25,203 nt of DNA from Streptomyces rimosus subsp. rimosus. Lineage in GTDB: Bacteria; Actinomycetota; Actinomycetes; Streptomycetales; Streptomycetaceae. Below are positions 1 to 6,821 of the stretch, in pieces. The position numbers were made by a program, and so were the translations under genes. The notes beneath the pieces are model-generated. The model saw only the letters and a program-made list of their open reading frames with translations. It searched no databases and was not told where the DNA came from. The first letter of the stretch is position 1; each line of letters opens with the position of its first letter. Location of the stretch: positions 1 through 25,203 of the forward strand of contig NZ_JOCQ01000118.1 in assembly GCF_000720725.1 (NCBI RefSeq). The letters are read 5' to 3'.

Positions 1-226
1 CGGTTCGAATTTGAATCCGATTCCCCGTCGGAGGGGGTTGTTCGCGCCTTCCGGCGTGATCACTACTTTAACGGCTTTTCCCGGTGACTCATAATCGAGC
101 CGATGGGTCGAATTCCGGCATGCGGAATTGTTCCCGGTCGGGAGTCGTGCGGTAGTGGTCGTGCCGCCTGTACGGCGTGAGTGGCTGCCGGCGAACCGTC
201 ACGGCTTCGTGGCAACTCGGAGGACA
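1..226. other. Non-coding leading stretch
   Basis: I find no convincing gene here. The stretch is clearly less GC-rich than the rest of the window, especially in the first 20 bases and around 61-120. That fits an intergenic or regulatory region downstream of the AraC gene (which reads leftwards and stops at 227) and next to a gene lying outside the window. I see no tRNA and no strong terminator hairpin. Confidence 0.5.
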
Positions 227-1060
227 CTACACGATGGCCCGGCCGGGGAGGGCACCGGCACCGGTTCTCTGGTCCCGTACCGGCCAGGCGCTCTCGAAGT
301 AGGCCGACGGCGTGGTCCCCAGCGCCCGCCGGAACATGGCCGTGAAGGCGCTGGGAGTCGCGTAACCGAGATCGGTCGCGACGGACGTGACCGGGGTGCC
401 CCGGGCGAGCAGGGTGACGGCGTGCACGAGCCTGGCCTGCTGCACCCAGCGGGCCGGGCTCATTCCCGTCGCGGCGCCGAACCTGCGGTGCAGGCTGCGT
501 GGGCTCAAATGGGCGTGGGACGCGGCGGAGGCCGTGGTCCAGCGCCCGCCCGGGTCGGCCCGGATCGCCGCGCAGAGGTCCGCGAGCCGGGGGTCGGCCG
601 GTGCGGGCAGGTGCAGCGCCGGTACGGGCCGCGGCGCGAGTTCCAGGAGCAGCAGCTCCATCACCCGGCCGTCACGGCCCTCCCGGTCGTACTCGACCGG
701 GATACGCGTGGCCTCGTCGATCAGCTCGCGCAGCAGCGGCGGGACCGAGACGACGGTGGGGTCGGCGGGCAGGTGCCAGACCGACTGCGGGGTGATGTAG
801 AGGGTGCGCATGGCGACCGCGCCCGCGCAGGTCATCGCGTGGGTGAGGCCCGCGGGCACCCACACGCCGCGGGTGGCGGGGACCGCCCATACGCCGTGCC
901 CGGTGGTGACCGTGATGGCACCGGTCGTGCCGTAGATCAGCTGGGCGCGGGGATGGTGGTGGTCGGGAATGTGATGACCGTCGGGCAGGTCGCGGGCCAT
1001 CGCGGCGACCGGGCGGGGCACCTTCTGGTAGTCGTCGCGGTCCTCGCTCTTCCCGTACAC
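227..1060 (-). CDS. AraC-family transcriptional regulator with N-terminal cupin
   Basis: Predicted DNA-binding regulator of 277 aa. The N-terminal third is a His-rich cupin-type sensor (DHHHPRAQLIYG, then VWVPAGLTHAMT). The C-terminal ~100 residues form the double helix-turn-helix AraC domain, with the second helix pair and signature in LGYATPSAFTAMFRR ... GTTPSAYF. I chose the GTG start at 1060 because GGAGG (minus-strand sense, 1069-1073) lies 8 nt upstream; an in-frame extension to 1141 has no such site. The gene is divergent from an MFS transporter, the usual arrangement for a regulator controlling the neighbouring exporter. In this AraC/cupin subgroup the sensor often responds to a small aromatic or drug-like ligand, but the ligand cannot be read from the sequence. 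Family is certain; the target is inferred. Confidence 0.9.
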   Translation of the reverse strand: MYGKSEDRDDYQKVPRPVAAMARDLPDGHHIPDHHHPRAQLIYGTTGAITVTTGHGVWAVPATRGVWVPAGLTHAMTCAGAVAMRTLYITPQSVWHLPADPTVVSVPPLLRELIDEATRIPVEYDREGRDGRVMELLLLELAPRPVPALHLPAPADPRLADLCAAIRADPGGRWTTASAASHAHLSPRSLHRRFGAATGMSPARWVQQARLVHAVTLLARGTPVTSVATDLGYATPSAFTAMFRRALGTTPSAYFESAWPVRDQRTGAGALPGRAIV

Positions 1061-1147
1061 GGCACTCGCCTCCGCTCTTTTCTTTCCCGCGTGCGAACGG
1101 CCCACGTTCCGCGCACTGCGCGCCTGGCACACTCTCGACACATATTG

Positions 1148-1159
1148 GCGCTACAGCGC
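1148..1159. promoter_or_regulatory. Palindrome in the araC-MFS divergent promoter region
   Basis: GCGCT-AC-AGCGC is a perfect 5-bp inverted repeat between the divergent AraC and MFS genes. It lies about 25 nt upstream of the putative MFS -10 box and inside the probable promoter region of the AraC gene. It may be an operator for the AraC protein, although many AraC proteins bind direct repeats. The repeat is short and could be chance. Confidence 0.3.
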
Positions 1160-1183
1160 AAGCATGCCGGCGCGCCCCCGGCT

Positions 1184-1189
1184 TAGCGT
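1184..1189 (+). promoter_or_regulatory. -10 box of MFS gene (leaderless start)
   Basis: TAGCGT fits the TANNNT -10 consensus and ends 8 nt before the GTG at 1198. No Shine-Dalgarno sequence precedes that GTG, so transcription probably starts at or next to the start codon. No good -35 box is visible, which fits a promoter dependent on an activator. Confidence 0.45.
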
Positions 1190-1197
1190 CGGCTCAT

Positions 1198-2445
1198 GTG
1201 ACCGAACAATCCGCCGTACAGTCCGCTTCCACTCCCCCGCACGCCGACCGGCCACCCCACCCCGGGCTGACCCGCCCGATGGCGCTGCTGCTGGCCGCGA
1301 CCAGTGCCGTCACGGCCGCCAACGTCTACCTGAACCAGCCGCTGCTGGGCGCCGCCGCCTCCTCGTTCGGAGTGGCCCCGGATGTCCTCGGCGCGGTCCC
1401 CACCGCCACCCAGCTCGGCTACGCGGCCGGCATCCTGCTGCTGGTCCCGGCGGGCGACAGTCACGACCGGCGGCGGCTGATCCTCGGCCTCGGCACTGCC
1501 TCCGCCCTCGCCCTCGCCGCCTGCGCCCTCGCGCCCACCGTCGTCTGGCTGGTGGTGGCCGGCTTCGCCGTCGGCCTGCTCTCGCCCGTGCCGCAGCTCG
1601 TCACCCCGCTCGCCGTCGCGCTGGCCGCGGGCGGCGGCGAGGCGAGCCGGGGCCGGGTCGTCGGCACCGTGCAGGCCGGTCTGCTGGTCGGGGTGCTGGC
1701 CTCGCGCGCGTACTCGGGGGCGCTGGCGGAACAGGTCGGCTGGCGGGCGGTCTTCGGCTGTTCCTGCGTCCTGACGCTGCTGACCGTGCTCGTCCTGCGC
1801 CGCGCCCTGCCCCGCGTCCCGGCAGCGGCATCCGCCCCGTACCGGACCACGCTCGCCTCCCTGCCGCGGCTGTTCGCCGATCACCCGCTGGTGCGGCGGA
1901 TCACCGTCTCCGGGGCGCTGGTGGGGATCGCGTTCGGCGCGTTCTGGACGACGCTGACGTTCCTGCTGGAGCGGCAGTACGGGTACGGGTCCACCGGGAT
2001 CGGCCTGTTCGGGCTGGTGGCCGCGGCGAGCGCGCTGGCCTCGCCGTACGCGGGACGGCTGGCCGACCGGTTCGGGCGGCGCGGGGCGCTCGGCGCGCTG
2101 ATCGGCCTGGTGATCGTGGGCTGGCTGCTCCTGCTGCCGGGCGGCGGCGCGCTGGCCTGGCTGCTCGCCGGGGTGATCGTCCTGGACGTCGGGGTCTGGG
2201 GCGGTCAGGCCGCGTCCCAGACGGCGCTGTTCGGGCTCGACCCCGCGCTGCACAGCCGCCTCAACACCCTCTACTTCACCCTGCGCTTCCTCGGCATCGC
2301 CGTCGGATCGCTGGTGGGGACGGTGGCGTGGGCCGGCGGCGGCTGGCCCGCCGTGGTGGCCACCGGGGCCGCCACGGCGCTCGCCGGACTGCTCGTGGCG
2401 GTCGCTCCGGACCGCTTGCCGCTCCGTCGCCGCCGCCAGACCTGA
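1198..2445 (+). CDS. MFS transporter (drug/sugar efflux type)
   Basis: Integral membrane transporter of 415 aa with about 12 hydrophobic segments, the usual size for the major facilitator superfamily. The N-terminal region MALLLAATSAVTAANVYLNQ and the loop PAGDSHDRRRLILG (equivalent of the MFS motif A between helices 2 and 3) are typical. A second copy of that loop, YAGRLADRFGRRGAL, begins the C-terminal half. It resembles AraJ/YdhP-like exporters, so a proton-driven efflux role for a small molecule is likely; the substrate is unknown. The GTG start at 1198 fits a leaderless transcript; the internal Met at about residue 28 (position 1279) is an alternative. The gene is probably controlled by the divergent AraC protein. 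It converges on the CNNM gene across a 58-nt gap holding diverged GC-rich repeats. Confidence 0.88.
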   Translation: MTEQSAVQSASTPPHADRPPHPGLTRPMALLLAATSAVTAANVYLNQPLLGAAASSFGVAPDVLGAVPTATQLGYAAGILLLVPAGDSHDRRRLILGLGTASALALAACALAPTVVWLVVAGFAVGLLSPVPQLVTPLAVALAAGGGEASRGRVVGTVQAGLLVGVLASRAYSGALAEQVGWRAVFGCSCVLTLLTVLVLRRALPRVPAAASAPYRTTLASLPRLFADHPLVRRITVSGALVGIAFGAFWTTLTFLLERQYGYGSTGIGLFGLVAAASALASPYAGRLADRFGRRGALGALIGLVIVGWLLLLPGGGALAWLLAGVIVLDVGVWGGQAASQTALFGLDPALHSRLNTLYFTLRFLGIAVGSLVGTVAWAGGGWPAVVATGAATALAGLLVAVAPDRLPLRRRRQT

Positions 2446-2503
2446 CCAGCCGCGGCCCCGTCATCGTCTTCAGCCCTGACCGGCCGCCGCCCCGTCGCCG
2501 CGA

Positions 2504-3826
2504 TCAGTCCCGACCGGCCGCCGCCTCGCCGTCCTCGCCCCTGACCGGCTCGCAGAGCACCGTGACGATCTTGTTGCGGCGGCCGGCCGGGGCCTCCGCG
2601 GTCAGCCGCAGCGCCTTCGGCGAGAGGGCGGACGGGTTGTCGCCGAGGTCGATCTCGGCGGTGGCGCCGGCGATCGGGACGCGGCCCAGGTGCTTGGCGA
2701 GCAGACCGCCGACCGTCTCCACGTCCTCGTCGTCCAGCTCCGCGAAGCCGTACAGCTCGCCGAGGTCGCCGATGTCCAGCCGGGCGGTGACGCGGTAGCG
2801 GCCGTCGCCCAGGTCCTCGACGGGCGGCAGCTCCCGGTCGTACTCGTCGGTGATCTCACCGACGATCTCCTCCAGGATGTCCTCGATCGTCACGATGCCG
2901 GCCGTGCCGCCGTACTCGTCGATGACGACCGCGACGTGGTTGCGGTCCTGCTGCATCTCGCGCAGCAGATCACCGGCGTTCTTCGTGTCCGGTACGAAGA
3001 CGGCCGGGCGCATCGCCGTGGAGACCAGCTCGGTCTCGGCGTCCCGGCTGATGTGCACCTTGCGGGCGAGGTCCTTGACGTACACGATGCCGACCACGTC
3101 GTCCTCGTTCTCGCCGGTCACCGGGATACGGGAGAAACCGGAGCGCAGCGCGAGGGTGAGCGCCTGGCGGATGGTCTTGAAGCGCTCGACCGAGATCAGG
3201 TCCGTACGCGGCACCATCACCTCGCGTACGAGGGTGTCGCCGAGCTGGAAGACGGAGTGCACCATGCGGCGCTCCTCGTCCTCGATCAGCGACTCCTTCT
3301 CCGCGAGGTCCACCAGCGAGCGCAGCTCGGCCTCGGAGGCGAAGGGTCCCTGGCGGAAGCCCTTGCCGGGGGTGAGCGCGTTGCCCAGGAGGATCAGCAG
3401 CCGCGGGATCGGGCCCATGATCCTGGCGAGCGGCAGCAGCACGTACGCGGCGGCGGTGGCGGTGTTCAGCGGGTGCTGGCGGCCGATCGTACGGGGCGAG
3501 ACGCCGACCGCGACGTACGAGACCAGCACCATCACCGCGATGGCCACGGTCAGCGCCTGCCAGGTCGCCTCGAAGGAGCGCAGGCAGGCGTACGTCACCA
3601 GTACGCCGGCCGCCATCTCGCAGCCGACGCGCACCAGCAGCGCCACGTTCAGATAGCGCACGGGGTCGGCGGCGACGGCGGCCAGCTTGGCGCTGCCGCG
3701 CCGCCCGGACCGTACGGCCTCCTCGGCACGGAAGCTCGTCGTACGGGCGAGGCCCGCCTCGGCGCAGGCCGCGAGCCAGGCGACCACGACGAGGAGGACC
3801 GCGACCGCTATCAGCTGGGTGGTCAC
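2504..3826 (-). CDS. CNNM/CorC-type membrane protein with paired CBS domains (hemolysin C family)
   Basis: Membrane protein of 440 aa. The DUF21/CNNM transmembrane domain covers about residues 1-180, beginning TTQLIAVAVLLVVVAWLAA and with further hydrophobic segments near 60-150. Two CBS motifs follow (about 205-325, including MVPRTDLISVE and VVIDEYGGTAGIVTIEDILEE). The C-terminal CorC_HlyC domain is at about 340-425. Members are linked to Mg2+/Co2+ transport or homeostasis; the old name hemolysin C is historical. I chose the GTG at 3826, 14 nt after the ybeY stop, because the open frame further upstream overlaps ybeY and reads as non-protein-like Arg/Gly/Pro-rich sequence. The position after phoH and ybeY is the common actinobacterial order and suggests one operon. 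Function in this organism is inferred from the family. Confidence 0.92.
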   Translation of the reverse strand: MTTQLIAVAVLLVVVAWLAACAEAGLARTTSFRAEEAVRSGRRGSAKLAAVAADPVRYLNVALLVRVGCEMAAGVLVTYACLRSFEATWQALTVAIAVMVLVSYVAVGVSPRTIGRQHPLNTATAAAYVLLPLARIMGPIPRLLILLGNALTPGKGFRQGPFASEAELRSLVDLAEKESLIEDEERRMVHSVFQLGDTLVREVMVPRTDLISVERFKTIRQALTLALRSGFSRIPVTGENEDDVVGIVYVKDLARKVHISRDAETELVSTAMRPAVFVPDTKNAGDLLREMQQDRNHVAVVIDEYGGTAGIVTIEDILEEIVGEITDEYDRELPPVEDLGDGRYRVTARLDIGDLGELYGFAELDDEDVETVGGLLAKHLGRVPIAGATAEIDLGDNPSALSPKALRLTAEAPAGRRNKIVTVLCEPVRGEDGEAAAGRD

Positions 3827-3840
3827 CGGATCACCCGCCG

Positions 3841-4338
3841 TCAGGTGACGGTCGGGGCCGGGGACGGCCCGGTCAGCCCGCGCTCGGCGCGCCAGCCGTC
3901 GATGATCGCCGCCTGGAGGCCGAACATCTCGGCCTTCTCCGAGGGCTCCTCGTGGTCGTACCCGAGCAGGTGCAGCACGCCGTGCACGGTCAGCAGCTGG
4001 AGCTCCTCGTCCATGCTGTGCCGGGTCGGCGCCTCCTCCCCCTGCTTCTTGGCGACCTCCGGGCACAGCACGATGTCACCGAGGAGCCCCTGCGGGGGCT
4101 CCTCGTCGTCCTTGGCCGGCGGACGCAGCTCGTCCATCGGGAAGGACATGACATCGGTCGGACCGGGGAGGTCCATCCACTGGAGGTGGAGCTGTTCCAT
4201 GGCGTCGGCGTCCACGACGATGACCGACAGCTCGGAGAGCGGGTGGATGCGCATCCGGGCCACGGCGTAGCGGGCGACGTCCAGGATCGCCTGCTCGTCG
4301 ATGTCCGTTCCGGACTCGTTGTTGACGTCGATCGACAT
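3841..4338 (-). CDS. ybeY: Endoribonuclease YbeY (16S rRNA maturation factor)
   Basis: Single-strand-specific, metal-dependent endoribonuclease needed for 16S rRNA 3'-end maturation and ribosome quality control. The 165-aa length is normal. The diagnostic zinc motif H-x3-H-x5-H is present as HGVLHLLGYDH near residues 119-129. The conserved segment TDVMSFPMDE precedes it, and GDIVLCPEVA is the usual central strand. The ATG start at 4338 is preceded by a weak GAGAAG ribosome-binding site. The gene lies 20 nt downstream of phoH and 14 nt upstream of the CNNM gene, so the three are probably cotranscribed. PhoH and YbeY are frequent genomic partners in RNA metabolism. Identification is firm. Confidence 0.97.
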   Translation of the reverse strand: MSIDVNNESGTDIDEQAILDVARYAVARMRIHPLSELSVIVVDADAMEQLHLQWMDLPGPTDVMSFPMDELRPPAKDDEEPPQGLLGDIVLCPEVAKKQGEEAPTRHSMDEELQLLTVHGVLHLLGYDHEEPSEKAEMFGLQAAIIDGWRAERGLTGPSPAPTVT

Positions 4339-4358
4339 GAAGTGCTGCTTCTCGTTTC

Positions 4359-5369
4359 TCAGGTTCGCCGGCCGTTTTGGCTGTCGTACTTCTCGTACGC
4401 GTCGACAATACGGCCGACCAGCTTGTGCCGGACGACATCCTGGCTGGTGAGGCGCGAGAAGTGCACGTCGTCCAGCCCCTCCAGGATCTCCTGCACCTGC
4501 TTGAGCCCGCTCTTCGTGCCGCCGGGCAGGTCGATCTGCGTGATGTCCCCCGTGATCACGATCTTCGACTCGAAGCCGAGCCGGGTGAGGAACATCTTCA
4601 TCTGCTCGGGGTTCGTGTTCTGGGCCTCGTCGAGGATGATGAAGGCGTCATTGAGCGTTCTTCCCCGCATGTATGCGAGCGGCGCCACCTCAATGGTCCC
4701 CGCCGCCATCAGCCGCGGAATCGAGTCCGGGTCCAGCATGTCGTGCAGCGCGTCGTACAGCGGGCGCAGGTACGGGTCGATCTTTTCGTAGAGGGTGCCG
4801 GGGAGGAAGCCGAGGCGTTCGCCGGCCTCCACCGCGGGGCGGGTCAGGATGATGCGGTTGACCTGCTTGGACTGCAGGGCCTGGACCGCCTTGGCCATGG
4901 CGAGGTAGGTCTTGCCGGTGCCGGCGGGGCCGATGCCGAAGACAACCGTGTGCTGGTCGATGGCATCGACGTAGCGCTTCTGGTTGAGGGTCTTCGGGCG
5001 GATGGTGCGGCCGCGGTTGGACAGGATGTTCTGGGTGAGCACTTCGGCGGGGGTCTCGCTCGACGTGCCCTCGCCGTCCGCCGCGGAGCGCAGCATGGCG
5101 ATGGAGCGCTCGACCGCGTCCTCCGTCATCGGCTGGCCGGTGCGCAGGACCAGCATCATCTCGTCGAAGAGGCGCTGGATCAGGGCCACTTCCGCGGGGT
5201 CGCCGGTCGCCCGGATCTCGTTGCCCCGTACGTGGATGTCGGTGGCCGGGAAGGCGTTCTCGATGACCCGCAGCAGGGCGTCCCCGGACCCCAGGACCGT
5301 CACCATCGGGTGCTTGGCGGGGACGGTGAACTGGGCGTGCGCCTGCGGTCGTGTAGGTGTCTGAGTCAT
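4359..5369 (-). CDS. phoH: PhoH-family P-loop ATPase
   Basis: Cytoplasmic NTPase of 336 aa, thought to act in RNA metabolism as an ATPase/helicase-like partner of YbeY. The Walker A motif is GIGPAGTGKTYLA, Walker B is FIILDEAQN, and the conserved ITGDITQIDLP and SQDVVRHKLVGRIV segments follow. About 110 N-terminal residues form the PhoH-specific domain (IHVRGNEIRATGD). I place the start at the Met of MTQTPTRPQ (5369), which matches the usual Streptomyces N-terminus. An in-frame ATG at 5393 with GGGGG directly before it is the alternative; neither has an ideal ribosome-binding site. It is first of the phoH-ybeY-CNNM run, with its own promoter at 5444-5472. The old link to phosphate starvation does not apply to all family members. 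Confidence 0.93.
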   Translation of the reverse strand: MTQTPTRPQAHAQFTVPAKHPMVTVLGSGDALLRVIENAFPATDIHVRGNEIRATGDPAEVALIQRLFDEMMLVLRTGQPMTEDAVERSIAMLRSAADGEGTSSETPAEVLTQNILSNRGRTIRPKTLNQKRYVDAIDQHTVVFGIGPAGTGKTYLAMAKAVQALQSKQVNRIILTRPAVEAGERLGFLPGTLYEKIDPYLRPLYDALHDMLDPDSIPRLMAAGTIEVAPLAYMRGRTLNDAFIILDEAQNTNPEQMKMFLTRLGFESKIVITGDITQIDLPGGTKSGLKQVQEILEGLDDVHFSRLTSQDVVRHKLVGRIVDAYEKYDSQNGRRT

Positions 5370-5408
5370 GGGCCGGCTCTGTGGCCTGCTCATCCCCCAT
5401 TCGTTGCG

Positions 5409-5429
5409 CCGCGGGCTGCTGCCCCGCGG
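5409..5429 (-). promoter_or_regulatory. GC-rich hairpin in phoH leader
   Basis: CCGCGGG and CCCGCGG are perfect 7-bp arms separated by 7 nt. The hairpin lies in the predicted phoH 5' untranslated region, just upstream of the two candidate start codons. It could affect translation or mRNA stability; no U-tract follows, so it does not look like a classic attenuator. Confidence 0.35.
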
Positions 5430-5443
5430 CTCGGCTCCTTGGG

Positions 5444-5472
5444 ATACCAAGGGTACGACGGTGCACTGACAA
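5444..5472 (-). promoter_or_regulatory. phoH promoter with overlapping palindrome
   Basis: Reading the minus strand, TTGTCA (5472-5467) and TGGTAT (5449-5444) are separated by exactly 17 nt, a plausible housekeeping sigma promoter. The -10 hexamer sits inside a perfect inverted repeat, CCTTGG-GATA-CCAAGG (5437-5452). This could be a repressor site covering the -10 box and start point. Confidence 0.45.
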
Positions 5473-5528
5473 GCCCGAAGCCTTTTCCGGCGTTCCCCTG
5501 TTCCCATGTTCCCCGGGTGACGGACCGC

Positions 5529-6755
5529 TCACGCGGGGCGGCGGAAGCCGATCGTCGGCAGCGCGCGGGCCAGCGGCCAGGCGCGGGCGGCGGTGGGCAG
5601 CAGCGCGTCGAGGAAGGCGTAGCGGCGGCGCAGCGCGGTGGCGTCCTGGATGTCGCAGGCGCGCGCCGCGCCGCCGTCCGGTGTGCGTCCGTACGCTCCG
5701 GCCGCGGTCACCCGCTGCCACCACGCCGCGATCTCCACCCAGCCCGGCGCGGACAGCGAGCCACCGAACTCCTGTACGGAGAGGGCGGCGGTCAGCCCGG
5801 CGAAGGCGAGCCGGTCGGCCAGCGGCCAGCCGGCCAGCGAGCCGGTGACGAAGCCCGCGACGAACACGTCGCCGGCGCCGGTGGGGTCCATGGCCTCCAC
5901 CGCGATGGCGGGCACCTCGGCGGTCTCGCCGGTGCGCCCGTCGACCGCGTACGCGCCCTCGGCGCCCAGCGTGACCACGGCGACCGGCACCAGGTCGGCC
6001 AGCTTGCGGGCGGCGGCGCGCGGGCAGTCCAGGCGGGTGTAGCGCATCGCCTCCTCCGCGTTGGGCAGGAAGGCCTCGCAGTGCTCCAGTTCGGCCAGGT
6101 CGGCGGGGTCCCAGCGGCCGGTGTCGTCCCAGCCCACGTCGGCGAAGATCCGGCTGCCGCGGTGGGCGGCGCAGCCGAGCCAGCCCTCGGGGCTACCGGG
6201 CGTGAGCGAGGCGACGCAGGCGCGCGACGGCGGCGGGCAGCCCGGCGCGTGCTTGCCGTCGAACGCCGTACGGGCGGGTCCGCTGGGCGCCTCGTGGCCG
6301 TGCGAGACCATGGTGCGCTCGCCCTCGTACGCCATGGAGACGGTGACCGGCGAGTGCCAGCCGGCGACGGTGCGGGACATCGACAGGTCGACGTGCTCGC
6401 CGCGCTCCAGGGCCTCCCAGCAGTACTCGCCGTACATGTCGTCGCCGAAGGCCGCGGCGAGCGAGGTGCGCAGGCCCAGGCGGGCGAGCGCGGTGGCCAT
6501 GTTGGCGACGCCGCCGGGGCTGGAGCCCATGCCGCGCGCCCAGGACTCGGTGCCGCGTACCGGGGCGGAGTCCAGGCCGGTGAAGATGATGTCCAGGAAG
6601 ACCGTGCCGGTGAGGTAGACGTCGGTGGCCGGGTCGCCCTCGGCGCGTACGGCGGCGAGCGGGTCGAGCGCGGGCGCGGGGCCCGGCGGCAGGTGGCCGT
6701 CCGGTCCGCCGCTCCGTCCGCCTCCTGGGGTCCGCTGGACATCGTGTGCGCTCAC
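5529..6755 (-). CDS. PfkB-family carbohydrate kinase
   Basis: Predicted ATP-dependent sugar or nucleoside kinase of the ribokinase/PfkB fold, 408 aa. PfkB signature 1 is GSSPGGVANMATALARLGL at about residues 77-95. Signature 2 is DPTGAGDVFVAGFVTG at about 290-305, with the anion hole GAGD and catalytic base Asp296. The first ~45 residues are Pro/Gly-rich and probably disordered, and the ~60-residue C-terminal extension makes it longer than typical ribokinases (~310 aa). The GTG start at 6755 has a purine-rich AGAGGGGCAGG site 4-14 nt upstream. It is divergent from the GH4 phospho-glycosidase gene with 66 nt between starts, suggesting shared control and a joint role in handling an imported or phosphorylated sugar. 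The substrate is not predictable. Confidence 0.88.
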   Translation of the reverse strand: MSAHDVQRTPGGGRSGGPDGHLPPGPAPALDPLAAVRAEGDPATDVYLTGTVFLDIIFTGLDSAPVRGTESWARGMGSSPGGVANMATALARLGLRTSLAAAFGDDMYGEYCWEALERGEHVDLSMSRTVAGWHSPVTVSMAYEGERTMVSHGHEAPSGPARTAFDGKHAPGCPPPSRACVASLTPGSPEGWLGCAAHRGSRIFADVGWDDTGRWDPADLAELEHCEAFLPNAEEAMRYTRLDCPRAAARKLADLVPVAVVTLGAEGAYAVDGRTGETAEVPAIAVEAMDPTGAGDVFVAGFVTGSLAGWPLADRLAFAGLTAALSVQEFGGSLSAPGWVEIAAWWQRVTAAGAYGRTPDGGAARACDIQDATALRRRYAFLDALLPTAARAWPLARALPTIGFRRPA

Positions 6756-6808
6756 CGTGCCTGCCCCTCTCTCGCGTGCGCGTGCCGCCAGTGTGCCCGA
6801 TGCTGCGG

Positions 6809-6814
6809 TACGTT
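6809..6814 (+). promoter_or_regulatory. -10 box of GH4 gene (leaderless start)
   Basis: TACGTT fits TANNNT and ends 7 nt before the ATG at 6822, which has no Shine-Dalgarno sequence. This predicts a leaderless transcript. No clear -35 box is visible. Confidence 0.4.
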
Positions 6815-6821
6815 CCGGCCC

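Noticed and set aside
1..30. tRNA-like GGTTCGAA...GAATCC at the left edge
   Set aside because: The bases recall a T-arm, but no consistent 5-bp stem, acceptor stem or CCA context can be built on either strand.
234..302. Small plus-strand frame (22 codons) with GGAGG 10 nt upstream of an ATG
   Set aside because: It overlaps the 3' end of the AraC gene in antisense and the peptide has no features. The Shine-Dalgarno match alone is not enough.
128..1186. Plus-strand open frame of 352 codons
   Set aside because: It lies opposite the AraC gene, has low-complexity Arg/Gly/Val composition, and has no ribosome-binding site or recognisable domain.
2446..2560. Diverged repeats of CCTGACCGGCCGCCGCC between the MFS and CNNM genes
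   Set aside because: The copies are imperfect and GC-rich and run into the CNNM coding end. I see no hairpin or mobile-element structure.
4377..6821. Very long plus-strand open frame continuous with the GH4 gene
   Set aside because: It is antisense to phoH and the PfkB kinase, whose motifs are unmistakable. The translation is Arg/Gly/Val-rich with no domain. High GC keeps opposite frames open; only the part from 6822 is real.
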